A DNA stretch of 64,000 nt from Elizabethkingia occulta (GTDB taxonomy: Bacteria > Bacteroidota > Bacteroidia > Flavobacteriales > Weeksellaceae). Under the pieces are notes generated by a model. It searched no databases and was not told where the DNA came from. It worked only from the letters and a program-made list of their open reading frames with translations. The stretch spans positions 372,001-436,000 of the forward strand of contig NZ_MAHX01000013.1 of assembly GCF_002023715.1 (NCBI RefSeq), in the 5' to 3' direction. A program made the position numbers and the translations under genes. Shown in pieces: positions 45,040-53,956 of this stretch. Every line of letters begins with the position of its first letter. The first letter of the stretch is position 1.

Positions 45040-45129
45040 GATGAGAGCGTCTCGCTCGTATCAATGTAAATATACTATGTTTAATAAAACAAGCTGCCTA
45101 AAAAGGCAGCTTTTAAATGTTTTATTAGT
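45040..45129 (-). repeat. Duplicated 3' flank, copy 2 (with terminator)
   Basis: Second copy of the 90-nt flank, 611 nt from copy 1. Its stem is perfect (45091-45099 with 45104-45112), followed on the minus strand by a T-rich tract. It ends the RHS-immunity transcript. Confidence 0.8.
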
Positions 45130-45176
45130 CATGAGCAAGATGTTTCTGCTAGCGGGGAGCTACTAGTTTGGATATA

Positions 45177-45629
45177 TCAAATTTTATAGGATGAATAAAA
45201 AGTATTACCTAAAGGTGTAAAGTAAATACATTCTAATTTTTCATGAGAGATTAATATTGGACAATCGTCATATAATTCTAAAAAATTAAAAATATTTTCT
45301 AAAAAGACATGATAAAGGGTTGTTATAATGGTATTCTTATTTATACAGAAGAATACTAGCTCCTCTTTTTCCCAATTTAATATCGATTTTAAAAATTTTT
45401 GTAAACCTAAAATATTATTAGAGTCATAATAATTCCTCCAATCTCCTATGTTTTTTGAATTATAAATTATTGGATTATCATCATTTATTTTATAAAAATT
45501 ATTTGAACTTTTATCAATTTTATCACTCCATAATTTTGAAGCTTCGTCTTCATCTAGTAGATAAATATTTTCGATTTTCTCATCAAAATACTCACTATAA
45601 AAAGTTTTCTTAATAATAGTATTACTCAT
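45177..45629 (-). CDS. Probable immunity protein paired with the RHS toxin-like gene
   Basis: 150 residues, soluble, acidic, no signal. It starts 3 nt after the RHS stop, so the two are translationally linked. The end of the protein has YFTPLGNTF, which resembles endings seen in some small immunity-type families, but I could not place it. Composition (very AT-rich, Asn/Lys/Ile-rich) differs from the housekeeping genes and matches the RHS C-terminal tip. Immunity function is inferred from position. Confidence 0.6.
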   Translation of the reverse strand: MSNTIIKKTFYSEYFDEKIENIYLLDEDEASKLWSDKIDKSSNNFYKINDDNPIIYNSKNIGDWRNYYDSNNILGLQKFLKSILNWEKEELVFFCINKNTIITTLYHVFLENIFNFLELYDDCPILISHEKLECIYFTPLGNTFYSSYKI

Positions 45630-45632
45630 CTT

Positions 45633-48600
45633 TTAATTTGGTTTGTTATAAAAAATATGGCCTGAGGATTTTCCATCTTTCCATTTTATATGTTGTTTAT
45701 CATTACCAACTTGTAATTCTCTTTTGTTTTGAACATTATGAGTTTCATAACCTTTCTTATATTGCTTATTTGTATAGTTTTTATACCTATTTATATCACC
45801 TTTTGCTTCTTTTAATAAATTTTTAGCATCAGTTGCGGTGTTAGTTAGAATATCAATTTTTTTACTAGTTTTTATACTTTGAATTGCCTTATCCCATGCT
45901 TGAGTTCCTTTCTCAACAACATCCATTTTTGTTGTTTTTTTTAACTCTTCCGCAATTTTTATAGCAGGAGCTTTTCCTCCTTGACTCATTAACATCCCCT
46001 CTGGTCCACCTAAAGTGGCTAAACCAATGGTTGCTAAATCACTAACTGTGTTAATCAATTTTTCTTTCCCCGACTCTTTAGGAGTACCTGTAACAAGAAC
46101 TAAAGAACCGTCGTTGACTTCATATTTATTATTAATTCTATCGTTTGTTACCCAATTTATAGCACGGCCCACAAGGTTTGACACAGAAGCTCTAACACTA
46201 TTAATTCCTCCTCCAATCATTTCAGCAAATTCTATAGGATCACTAGGCAAATTACTTTTATTAATATCTACAGGTTCCAACCCTTCTAATTCTCTAGCAT
46301 TTACAACTCTATTTCCACTGAATGAATATGGTGTCCATATCTCATAATCTTCGGTTAATGGATCGATGTTAAAGAACCTTCCCAGTTCTGGTATATAGTT
46401 TCTCCACTTAAAACTATACCATCCATTCTCCTGTAATTCTTGTCCCTGATATTTGTACTGATAAGCATTATTGGCTAAAGAACTCGAGTTATATCCCTGA
46501 TGTTTTAAACCAAACGGGTAATAATTATTTTCTTCAATGATCTCCGCTCCTCCGGAAGCACCTTTAGTGTAGCTCAACCTTACATTTCCAAGGTGATCCG
46601 TATAATTGTAAATATACTTATTTTTCACTACATCATAATACCCCTCCGAAGTCGGCACAAACTGTAACACACCATTCTCATACTGGAACCCATCCAGGTA
46701 ATCCGTAGTTTTACCCCCAAATACCTTTCTTACCTTAGTCCCATCCGCGCGGTATACATAATCTGTATTCCCCATAGAAGCTGTAATACTACTCGGTAAA
46801 TTCAGATAATTGTAAGCAATATTCGAAATCCCCTTATCCAGATGATTCACCATATTACCATTGATATCATAACCAATCGTATTTCCACCTATTGGATAAC
46901 CCGCTGCATTTCCAGAAGCATCATTCACCCTTATCAGTTTATTACTATTCCCCGATTGATCATACGTATAACTCAGCTGATCCATTACCCCGGCACCCAG
47001 ACCCGTTCTTTGCAATCCGGTGATATTTCCGTTCAGATCATAATTTAACTTCTCTGCATAAGATCCACTAGCAGCTCCGGCATTATCCCAATAGTTTCCT
47101 TCTTTTAATCGGTTTACCCCATCATATTGGTAACTATAACGTCTTAGTGTTCCGTCACTTTGTGTTGCCCAGTCAGTTTCCGCAATATTGCCATTGTACT
47201 TTTTAGAAGTTCCCGAAGGATTAATATACTTCAGCTCAAATCCGAAAAGCTTATTCAGCAAATTCTTTGGATCATTCATTTTGGTTAAAGCCCCACGAAT
47301 ATTGTATTCGTTTTTGATGGACTGAATACCATTTCCAATGTTTCGGGCTTCCAACTGTCCAAGCTCATTGTAGATATTCTCCGTCAAAACTTCCACCGGG
47401 CCACCATTTAGCTGATGGGTATGTTTTACCAGACGGTTCTGATGATCGTAAGAAAAATCTTCTTTTATGACCATTTCCCCTGATGAAGCATCCCTTTTGT
47501 GATAGGTTGTAGTACTGGTAGGTACTCCGGAGAAAGCTAATACAGAACTTGTCCTTGTATAACCGCCAAGATGGTTCTGAGATTCTGTGGCTACAGGTCT
47601 TGCTTTATCATCATACCAGGTATAAGATTTTGTCCAGCCATTATCCTCAATATTCTTCACCATAGAAGCGACTGGAAGTCCTTTTGTACTTCTTCCATTT
47701 ACCGGAGAAGAGCCCAGAACCGAAGCACCATTAAATACAGCCGGACTTCCCGGTGGATATTCATCATAATAATTAACGGTTAACAGAGTAAAGTTAGCAA
47801 CAGGATAGGCTGAACTGCTGTAATAAACAGTTGCTCCGTTTTGTGCAAAACCGGAAGCACTTCTTTCTTCGTTATTAACGCCAAAATTAACCATATTGCT
47901 TTGTTGGGCATCTCTTCCCGGAGCACTATCCAGTAATCCTGTGTAAGCCACTCTTCCGAATTTATCATACTTGGTAAAGAGCCATTTATTCTGCTGGCGG
48001 AGTTTTCCGTCCTGGGTTAATACCAGTCTGTCTTGCTTGTCATAGACCATATATTCCCAGTCTTTCCCCGGAAGCTTCTTTTCCACCAGTCTGTTCTGAC
48101 CGTCATAACGGTACTGATAAGCCAGTTCATTAAGGAGTGTAGCATCAACACCTTTGTGAATGGCTAAAGGCGGAATAACAAAAGCAAGCTGATTGTACTC
48201 GTTGTATACATAATAAGTATCCATATCATGGGAGCCATCATTCTTGCGAACCAGAAGAGTTTGTCCCTGTCCGTTTTTAAATTCTATTGTTAAGTTTCCG
48301 TCTTCATCGGTAACGACATTCTTGTACAAACTATTGGCTCCATAGGTACCACTCAGTCCTAGAACAGAAACTGTTGCATTATTACTCCAGGAAGTACTGG
48401 TGGTATAACGGTAGACTTCACCATCGGCATTAGCAGCATATTGGTATTGTACTTTTTTGCCATCCCAGTCAGAACCCGGAGCAGCCTGAGCGAGAACTCT
48501 GTCCAGAGGAGAGTTTTCGAGTGTTTTCTCTCCATAAGCCAGAGGATCTGTAGATCCGTCAGCTTTTTTGTAATGATTTCGGGCTGCAGCCTGAACTCCC

Positions 48601-49100
48601 GATTGGATATTTCCGTTTAGAGAGTTCATTGGAACCGGAAGCCAGGACTGCACCTGACGCCCGAAGCTGTCATACGGAATGTCAGTAACCAAGTCATTCC
48701 CATTTGGTGTAGACTTAATAGAAAGCTCCTGTTTGGGTCTGCCGAGTCCGTCAAAATAGGAGATACTCTGCTGCTGAGGGGCAGCAGGATCCGAAGAAGA
48801 GCGCGGAGCCAGATAAGTACGCGAGTAGATGTAATTCTCATTCACCGAAATAGAAGCCGTCGGATCAGGAGCATAATTATTAGGCGTAGGGTTGGGGTTT
48901 GAAGACGCCCCCAGAGAAGCCCTGAAGCTATTGACGGCAGGCGAAGCGGCATTGAACCCTGGCAGGAGCCTGATGCTGTAAGGATCCGTAACAGACTTGT
49001 TTTGTTCTGTAACCGGATTGGTAAGAATAATTTGGGCATGGGATGAGAGAGTCCCTGCCATGAGAATTCCCATGGTATAAAAATGTTTGAACTTAAACAT
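45633..49100 (-). CDS. RHS-repeat protein with DUF6443 and a variable C-terminal tip (polymorphic-toxin-like)
   Basis: 1155 residues. Signal peptide (1-23, SSHAQ), DUF6443 region (about 65-200: YIYSRTYLAPRS, YFDGLGRPKQELSI, PYDSFGRQVQSWLP), many YD/RHS repeats (about 200-830), and the RHS core end: YTDHLGNVRLSY near 835, ENNYYPFGLKHQGY, YQYKYQGQELQENGWYSF, and ELGRFFNIDPL near 910 with YSFSGNRVVNARELEG. After about residue 945 the sequence changes in character: a Lys/Asn-rich tip of about 200 residues ending THNVQNKRELQVGNDKQHIKW. This tip is the expected toxin position, but I do not recognise the fold. The next gene, 3 nt away, is a likely immunity protein. Confidence 0.85.
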   Translation of the reverse strand: MFKFKHFYTMGILMAGTLSSHAQIILTNPVTEQNKSVTDPYSIRLLPGFNAASPAVNSFRASLGASSNPNPTPNNYAPDPTASISVNENYIYSRTYLAPRSSSDPAAPQQQSISYFDGLGRPKQELSIKSTPNGNDLVTDIPYDSFGRQVQSWLPVPMNSLNGNIQSGVQAAARNHYKKADGSTDPLAYGEKTLENSPLDRVLAQAAPGSDWDGKKVQYQYAANADGEVYRYTTSTSWSNNATVSVLGLSGTYGANSLYKNVVTDEDGNLTIEFKNGQGQTLLVRKNDGSHDMDTYYVYNEYNQLAFVIPPLAIHKGVDATLLNELAYQYRYDGQNRLVEKKLPGKDWEYMVYDKQDRLVLTQDGKLRQQNKWLFTKYDKFGRVAYTGLLDSAPGRDAQQSNMVNFGVNNEERSASGFAQNGATVYYSSSAYPVANFTLLTVNYYDEYPPGSPAVFNGASVLGSSPVNGRSTKGLPVASMVKNIEDNGWTKSYTWYDDKARPVATESQNHLGGYTRTSSVLAFSGVPTSTTTYHKRDASSGEMVIKEDFSYDHQNRLVKHTHQLNGGPVEVLTENIYNELGQLEARNIGNGIQSIKNEYNIRGALTKMNDPKNLLNKLFGFELKYINPSGTSKKYNGNIAETDWATQSDGTLRRYSYQYDGVNRLKEGNYWDNAGAASGSYAEKLNYDLNGNITGLQRTGLGAGVMDQLSYTYDQSGNSNKLIRVNDASGNAAGYPIGGNTIGYDINGNMVNHLDKGISNIAYNYLNLPSSITASMGNTDYVYRADGTKVRKVFGGKTTDYLDGFQYENGVLQFVPTSEGYYDVVKNKYIYNYTDHLGNVRLSYTKGASGGAEIIEENNYYPFGLKHQGYNSSSLANNAYQYKYQGQELQENGWYSFKWRNYIPELGRFFNIDPLTEDYEIWTPYSFSGNRVVNARELEGLEPVDINKSNLPSDPIEFAEMIGGGINSVRASVSNLVGRAINWVTNDRINNKYEVNDGSLVLVTGTPKESGKEKLINTVSDLATIGLATLGGPEGMLMSQGGKAPAIKIAEELKKTTKMDVVEKGTQAWDKAIQSIKTSKKIDILTNTATDAKNLLKEAKGDINRYKNYTNKQYKKGYETHNVQNKRELQVGNDKQHIKWKDGKSSGHIFYNKPN

Positions 49101-49247
49101 AACGATTTGGTTTTTAAAGATTAATAATTACTTTTTGCGATTTTTTGTGTTTTTGTTTTTCAATTATAAGTTTCACCAGCTATAAGGTTATAGAAGTTAT
49201 GGAGGTTAGAAAGGAAGCTATAAGTTATAAGGCCGGACATTGAATGT

Positions 49248-49275
49248 CTAACTTCTAAAGTCTAACCCCTAACTT
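49248..49275 (-). repeat. Heptamer repeat cluster 1 (CTAACNT units) in the RHS leader
   Basis: Four degenerate 7-nt units (CTAACTT, CTAAAGT, CTAACCC, CTAACTT). The cluster lies between the RHS -7 box and the RHS ATG, so it is in the untranslated leader, where it reads as GTTAG repeats in the RNA. Confidence 0.6.
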
Positions 49276-49287
49276 CTTTTGTTAAAG

Positions 49288-49325
49288 CAAAGATCCTAGC
49301 TGGTGACGCCAAAACTTGACGTATT
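49288..49325 (-). promoter_or_regulatory. Shared promoter element, copy 1 (RHS gene)
   Basis: On the minus strand GTCAAGTT (49313-49320), 17 nt, then GATCTTTG (49288-49295). The plus strand shows a near inverted repeat ACGCCAA-AAC-TTGACGT around 49307-49323. Leader to the RHS ATG is about 185 nt. Confidence 0.7.
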
Positions 49326-49405
49326 AAAAAAGAGTTTTTGCTTTTTGTTTTTTTGGAAAGATCATAATAAAGATTATCAGATATTCAGTTATAAGACTAT
49401 AAGGG

Positions 49406-49445
49406 CTAACCTCTAACCTCTAACGTCTAATCTCTAATTTCTAAG
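49406..49445 (-). repeat. Heptamer repeat cluster 2
   Basis: Five and a part tandem 7-nt units: CTAACCT, CTAACCT, CTAACGT, CTAATCT, CTAATTT, CTAAG. It lies on the other side of the RHS promoter element, in the 438-nt gap between the RHS and DUF5977 genes, which holds no coding sequence. Confidence 0.7.
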
Positions 49446-49449
49446 TAGA

Positions 49450-49492
49450 AGAGAGAACAGGTGATGAAAGCACCAACCTGCTTTTCTCTCTT
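49450..49492 (-). terminator. Possible terminator after the DUF5977-repeat gene
   Basis: Imperfect stem between AGAGAGAACAGGT (49450-49462) and the complementary stretch 49475-49491, with a 12-nt loop. The T run after it on the minus strand is weak. Confidence 0.35.
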
Positions 49493-49538
49493 AATTTCAG
49501 TATTTTGCACCTCGTAATTCTAACTTCCGACTTCGTAC

Positions 49539-52500
49539 TTAATTCTTATCATATTCAAATGATAGAGATACTTGTTTGCTAAATGTTCCGCTAATGAAGC
49601 GTACGCTAACTTCACCGCTTGGATGAATATATACTCTCCATGTATTCCCATTTGAAGAAGCCAGAACTTGTTTTTCACTAGTTGTAGGGCTACACGAACT
49701 ACCTATATATCCTAGAACGACTGTACTAAATTGGTTTACAGAATCCGAGAATCGTGCACCTATGGTGCCTCTAAAGCGTCCGGGAGTAGTTTCTGCAAAT
49801 CTGGAACTGATAGAAACAACATCATATGCATTCTCAGAATTAATTTCACATTCTCCTGCAATACAGCTTGCATACATATCCGCAGAATTTTGTCCGTTCT
49901 GGTTGATATCATTTTGAGCCTTTTGATCAGCATCTTCTTGGCTAATATTGGAATAATATTTACCTGCAGGGACTGTATAATAATATGTTCCGGGAGTTGT
50001 ATCATTCGGACAGTTGGATCTGGTAAAAGTTGCTCCTTTTATTACATTATAAAATCCATTAATTCGACATGATGCATTTTGATTAGCTGCATTTTGGCCA
50101 TTTTGATCAATGTCATCTTGAGCTTTTTGATTGGCATCTTCCTGACTGATTGTTGAAAAGTATTTTCCATTTGGTACAATATAAATGTATGTTCCACCAG
50201 TTTCGTTACTTTGACAATTATTTCGGGTAAACATTTTATCGAATTGAGCGTTAAAATATCCTGTACATGATGCATTTTGATTGGTAATATTCTGCCCGTT
50301 CTGATTAATGTCATTTTCAGCTTTTTGATCAGCATCCGCCTGACTAATAATTGAATAATATTTACCGACTGGTACTACATAGTTATATGTACCAGGAATA
50401 AATCTGTCAGGGCAATTATTTTTAGTGAAAACTTTGTTTTTCTCTGAACTATAATAAGTATGCGGATAATGATACTGATATTCTTTTAAAATCTTATTAT
50501 TGACATCAGAAACTAGCTCTAACCTATTGGTTATATTGTTGTATTTGTAATTCTCACGAATCCCAGAAGGTGGAGTAATGCTACTAACACCAGCTAAAGG
50601 ATCATAGGTATAGGTAGTAATCTTATATTCTGAGAGTTCAGCCCGGTTTCTGAATGTATCCAATGCATTAATTAAAGTTTGCTCAGATATCGTACTTCCT
50701 TCTGCTTGATCAATATCTGATGCAAATATAATAGGTGCTATATATGCAGAAACTTGATCGTAAGAGGTTCCTTCAATTCTTGCAATTGGCAAAGTCTGAT
50801 TATATCCCCAAATAACAGTTGTTGTATTTGATCCCTTTTCAGTAAACTGTATAATATTTCCTTTATTATCGTAACGATCATAAGCTATTTCATTTTTTGC
50901 AACTGCGGGATTTTGAAGGTCGAAAATCTGAGAAAGGGTTGGCAATATCAAATTATTTGTTTGGGTGTTTTTCAGATAATCTGTAAATGTTTTTGAAACT
51001 AATTTATTATTAAATTTGGTTTCTGTTCTTAAAGGAATACTTACCATATTAGCATTAATCATATCAGTTTTGCCTTCTTCTTCAGCATATGTATAAGTTG
51101 TTTCACTAACATTTCCGTCTGGAAAAGTTATTTTTTGAGACTTAAGCTGATTACTACCTGTTTCATCATAGCTATAGCTAGTATTGGTTATAAGTGATTT
51201 GTCGTCAAGCCATTCTATAAGTGTTTCGGCCGTTTTATATACAGAACCAGAAACTAGTAAATTGATATGAGTTGTAAATTTAGCTTCAGGTTGATAAGGA
51301 GTTATAAAAGAAATATCTGGAGTATGATTCTGAAATTTCACCTCGGGATTTATTAATGAAATAAAATAATTAACAAAGTATCCCTGATTTTTATTAACTG
51401 ATGGAAGTGCTGAGCCTAGTGTTAAATTTGAATAATCAAGATTTAAATCTCCAAATTTGTATGTATTCATTATACTTTTTATTGGTGTTATGAAATCTCC
51501 GGCTTTGAAAGTTGTAGTAGATTTCAAAAGTCCCCTTTTCCAACTGTTATCTGTGAGAGGTATTGTAAAATGATGAGAACCATAGCTGCTATACTCCGGA
51601 TCTTTTTCATAAGTAAAACGATACTTGGTCATACCTTTATTATTATTATCCTTGTCATAGGAATATTCTTCTACTGTTTCATAAAAATTTGGAAATCCAT
51701 TAAAAGCGATTAACTGATTGATTGCACTGGAAGAATAAGATGTAAAAGAATAAGATCTTACAGCATCTCGTAGGCTTAATGGTATTCCTTCATACTCACC
51801 TTTAAATACATTTGCAAAAACAATGTTTGAATATTTTGGCTCAATACTATGACTGTCATAATATTTGAATTTTTTATAAGAGCTGGGTATTGTGTTGTTA
51901 ATATTTTCATATGTTTTTATTGATTCTATATTCAGCCCTCCGCTGGTACCTAATGCATAGATAAATTCATCTTTGCTTTTAGTAGGATATTCAATAGATT
52001 TGAGTACGGTTAGTTGAGAAGTTTCCAGATTTGATGATTTATATGGAGCTGTTGCCATTTCATAAACTTCATCTTTGGTTTTGTATGCTGTATAAAAATG
52101 ACTTTGATTATTAAAATAACCTAAATGATCCTTTTTATCCGCGGCATTTTTATCTGGTAAAGTAATATTGTTGTCCTCGTAATAGTTAAAATTGTACAAA
52201 GCTCCATCATTAAAAGCTACGGAGTTTAGCTTTAATCTGTACTTTTTTGAAGTAATAACGTTATCATTGGGATTGTTAACCCCTGTCTTACCAAAATAAT
52301 CATAGTCTAAATTACAGATGATTTTTCTACTCCCTTCAGTAATAGTAATTTCTTCTATACTTCTTGGCTTTTGATTCTCTGGTACAGCTACGATATTTTC
52401 AGGTGGAATACCTAGTTCAAGATGTGAATGATTTAAATCTTTCCGGGCTTCAGCACTATATTTTAGGTTTACAATTTCTTTTCCATTTACAGTTATTTTA

Positions 52501-53603
52501 TCAAGCCTGTTAGTTGTAATAACAGTTCTTCCCCAAACCTTTGAATCTCTATAAGTACTATTAATTTGTGAAAAATCATCCATGGATGATATTCCAATTC
52601 TAGGATCAGAATTGACACTGGTTATATAATTGAAAACTTCAGGATGCTCTATTCTGTAAGTAACAGGACTGTAATTAAAAGAGATAATATCTCCATTACT
52701 CGTTTCTATTTTCTTTAAAAAATATTTGGCTACTCCTGCAGTAGGATTTCGGGGAATACCTTCATTATGTTCTGTACCATTTGAATAATATGTTGCCATA
52801 GAAAATGCATCTTGCCATTCCGGATTTTCAGTTTTAGAAAAATAGTATTTATTACCTTTGGAATCTTTCATTATATAAAATTCGGATGTGTGCTCTATTT
52901 CATTTCTTGTATAAGGAATTGTGAGATACTTCTTTTTATTAGAATCATAAAAGAATTTTCCGGATTCACCAGGAAAAGAATAATAGAATATATCTTGTTC
53001 TGTTTTAAGGTCATAGGTAAGGGTAGGTAAAAATGATTTTCTTGTTACATAACCATCAATTGGATTCCCAGTTCTTAACTGTGACGCATATAACGTATAA
53101 TTTTGATTACCACCAAAGGCAGAATTCATTACCCATTCGTAATCTGAATTTGAACACCTAGCCTGTACTAGTGGATTAGAATCATCTCCATTACATCTTG
53201 GATCGAGAATTCGATTTTCATCGAAATTAATTCGGTTTTCAGGGCCACTACCTTGTTTTTTTGTTTGGGTAATTGATCCTCCTATTTCTAAATCCCAACC
53301 CAGTCCTACAGATGTGGCATTTTCATTGATCTGAAATCCTGAACTTCGGTAGTTCAGCTGAATAGGGATTTCAATGTTTTTTAACTTTATGGTATAAATA
53401 GGTAATGAATAATTGATTCCTCCTGTTGAATAGTTTACAGGAATATCTACTTTTTGAAATAGTTTACTAGTTTCCGGAGATGTTTTGAATAAATTCATCT
53501 TTTCAACGGAAGTTGTTTGCCCTTTAATATTGTCAAGTTTCAACAAAGGAGCAAATATGGATAGTAATATTATTGTTTTGTAAAATTTATAATATCGTTT
53601 CAT
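49539..53603 (-). CDS. Large secreted protein with three DUF5977 repeats
   Basis: 1354 residues. N-terminal signal-like helix (about 10-28), then a long beta-rich region of the kind found in Bacteroidota RHS-like surface proteins (INYSLPIYTIKLKNIEIPIQLNYRSSGF near 62-90; YDRYDNKGNIIQFTEKG, YTYDPLAGVSSITPPSG). Residues about 1055-1245 are three DUF5977 units of about 60 residues, each with FT(K/R)(N/S)NCP, GKYYS and a DQKAxNDINQNGQN block. A roughly 100-residue C-terminal domain follows (ISSRFAETTPGRFRGTIGARF). No enzyme motif is seen. It is expressed from its own copy of the shared promoter element. Confidence 0.75.
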   Translation of the reverse strand: MKRYYKFYKTIILLSIFAPLLKLDNIKGQTTSVEKMNLFKTSPETSKLFQKVDIPVNYSTGGINYSLPIYTIKLKNIEIPIQLNYRSSGFQINENATSVGLGWDLEIGGSITQTKKQGSGPENRINFDENRILDPRCNGDDSNPLVQARCSNSDYEWVMNSAFGGNQNYTLYASQLRTGNPIDGYVTRKSFLPTLTYDLKTEQDIFYYSFPGESGKFFYDSNKKKYLTIPYTRNEIEHTSEFYIMKDSKGNKYYFSKTENPEWQDAFSMATYYSNGTEHNEGIPRNPTAGVAKYFLKKIETSNGDIISFNYSPVTYRIEHPEVFNYITSVNSDPRIGISSMDDFSQINSTYRDSKVWGRTVITTNRLDKITVNGKEIVNLKYSAEARKDLNHSHLELGIPPENIVAVPENQKPRSIEEITITEGSRKIICNLDYDYFGKTGVNNPNDNVITSKKYRLKLNSVAFNDGALYNFNYYEDNNITLPDKNAADKKDHLGYFNNQSHFYTAYKTKDEVYEMATAPYKSSNLETSQLTVLKSIEYPTKSKDEFIYALGTSGGLNIESIKTYENINNTIPSSYKKFKYYDSHSIEPKYSNIVFANVFKGEYEGIPLSLRDAVRSYSFTSYSSSAINQLIAFNGFPNFYETVEEYSYDKDNNNKGMTKYRFTYEKDPEYSSYGSHHFTIPLTDNSWKRGLLKSTTTFKAGDFITPIKSIMNTYKFGDLNLDYSNLTLGSALPSVNKNQGYFVNYFISLINPEVKFQNHTPDISFITPYQPEAKFTTHINLLVSGSVYKTAETLIEWLDDKSLITNTSYSYDETGSNQLKSQKITFPDGNVSETTYTYAEEEGKTDMINANMVSIPLRTETKFNNKLVSKTFTDYLKNTQTNNLILPTLSQIFDLQNPAVAKNEIAYDRYDNKGNIIQFTEKGSNTTTVIWGYNQTLPIARIEGTSYDQVSAYIAPIIFASDIDQAEGSTISEQTLINALDTFRNRAELSEYKITTYTYDPLAGVSSITPPSGIRENYKYNNITNRLELVSDVNNKILKEYQYHYPHTYYSSEKNKVFTKNNCPDRFIPGTYNYVVPVGKYYSIISQADADQKAENDINQNGQNITNQNASCTGYFNAQFDKMFTRNNCQSNETGGTYIYIVPNGKYFSTISQEDANQKAQDDIDQNGQNAANQNASCRINGFYNVIKGATFTRSNCPNDTTPGTYYYTVPAGKYYSNISQEDADQKAQNDINQNGQNSADMYASCIAGECEINSENAYDVVSISSRFAETTPGRFRGTIGARFSDSVNQFSTVVLGYIGSSCSPTTSEKQVLASSNGNTWRVYIHPSGEVSVRFISGTFSKQVSLSFEYDKN
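49865..50440 (-). repeat. Triple in-gene repeat encoding DUF5977 units
   Basis: Three tandem DNA units of about 180 nt, similar at both nucleotide and protein level. Each encodes NCP...GTYxYxVPxGKY...QADADQKAENDINQNGQN-like sequence. Variation in copy number between strains would be expected. Confidence 0.8.
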
Positions 53604-53732
53604 AATATATATTATTAAGTAATGTTATTAATATTTGATTGAGTTAGTAAGAAGGCTCCTAAGGCGACCTGCTTTTGTGTTTTTTTAGTGGTTTCATAAT
53701 ATTTTATTTTTTTAGTGTTTTTCTTTCTGGGA

Positions 53733-53770
53733 CAAAGATCATAGCCCGTGGCGACAGAACTTGACGCATT
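53733..53770 (-). promoter_or_regulatory. Shared promoter element, copy 2 (DUF5977 protein gene)
   Basis: GTCAAGTT (53758-53765), 17 nt, GATCTTTG (53733-53740) on the minus strand, about 130 nt before the ATG. Nearly identical to copy 3. It is the main feature of the 353-nt gap 53604-53956, along with a hairpin at 53828-53848 (GCATACCG stem). Confidence 0.75.
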
Positions 53771-53827
53771 ATATTTTTATTTTAAAAATTTTTAAATAAT
53801 TAGAAATATTGGGATGAGAAGCCCTAG

Positions 53828-53848
53828 GCATACCGGATTTTCGGTATG
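53828..53848 (-). terminator. Candidate stem-loop after the fibre-protein operon
   Basis: Perfect 8-bp stem GCATACCG (53828-53835) with CGGTATGC (53841-53848), 5-nt loop, about 110 nt past the last fibre gene stop. It has no T tract on the minus strand, so it is a weak terminator candidate. Confidence 0.4.
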
Positions 53849-53956
53849 CTAAAAAGGGAGCGAAAAATTGAAGAAGCTTATAGAGAGGTAATCCGAAGTG
53901 TTTTTTGTCGGATTCGTTTCAGGTGTCTATGTGGCTGTCAAAATTTTGAAAAAGCT

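Noticed and set aside
44429-45129. CRISPR-like array
   Set aside because: Only two copies, 90 nt each, 611 nt apart, with a gene between; this is a duplicated flank rather than regular short repeats with spacers.
49248-49445. CRISPR-like or telomere-like array from CTAAC units
   Set aside because: Degenerate 7-nt tandem units without spacers; a simple repeat is the simpler explanation.
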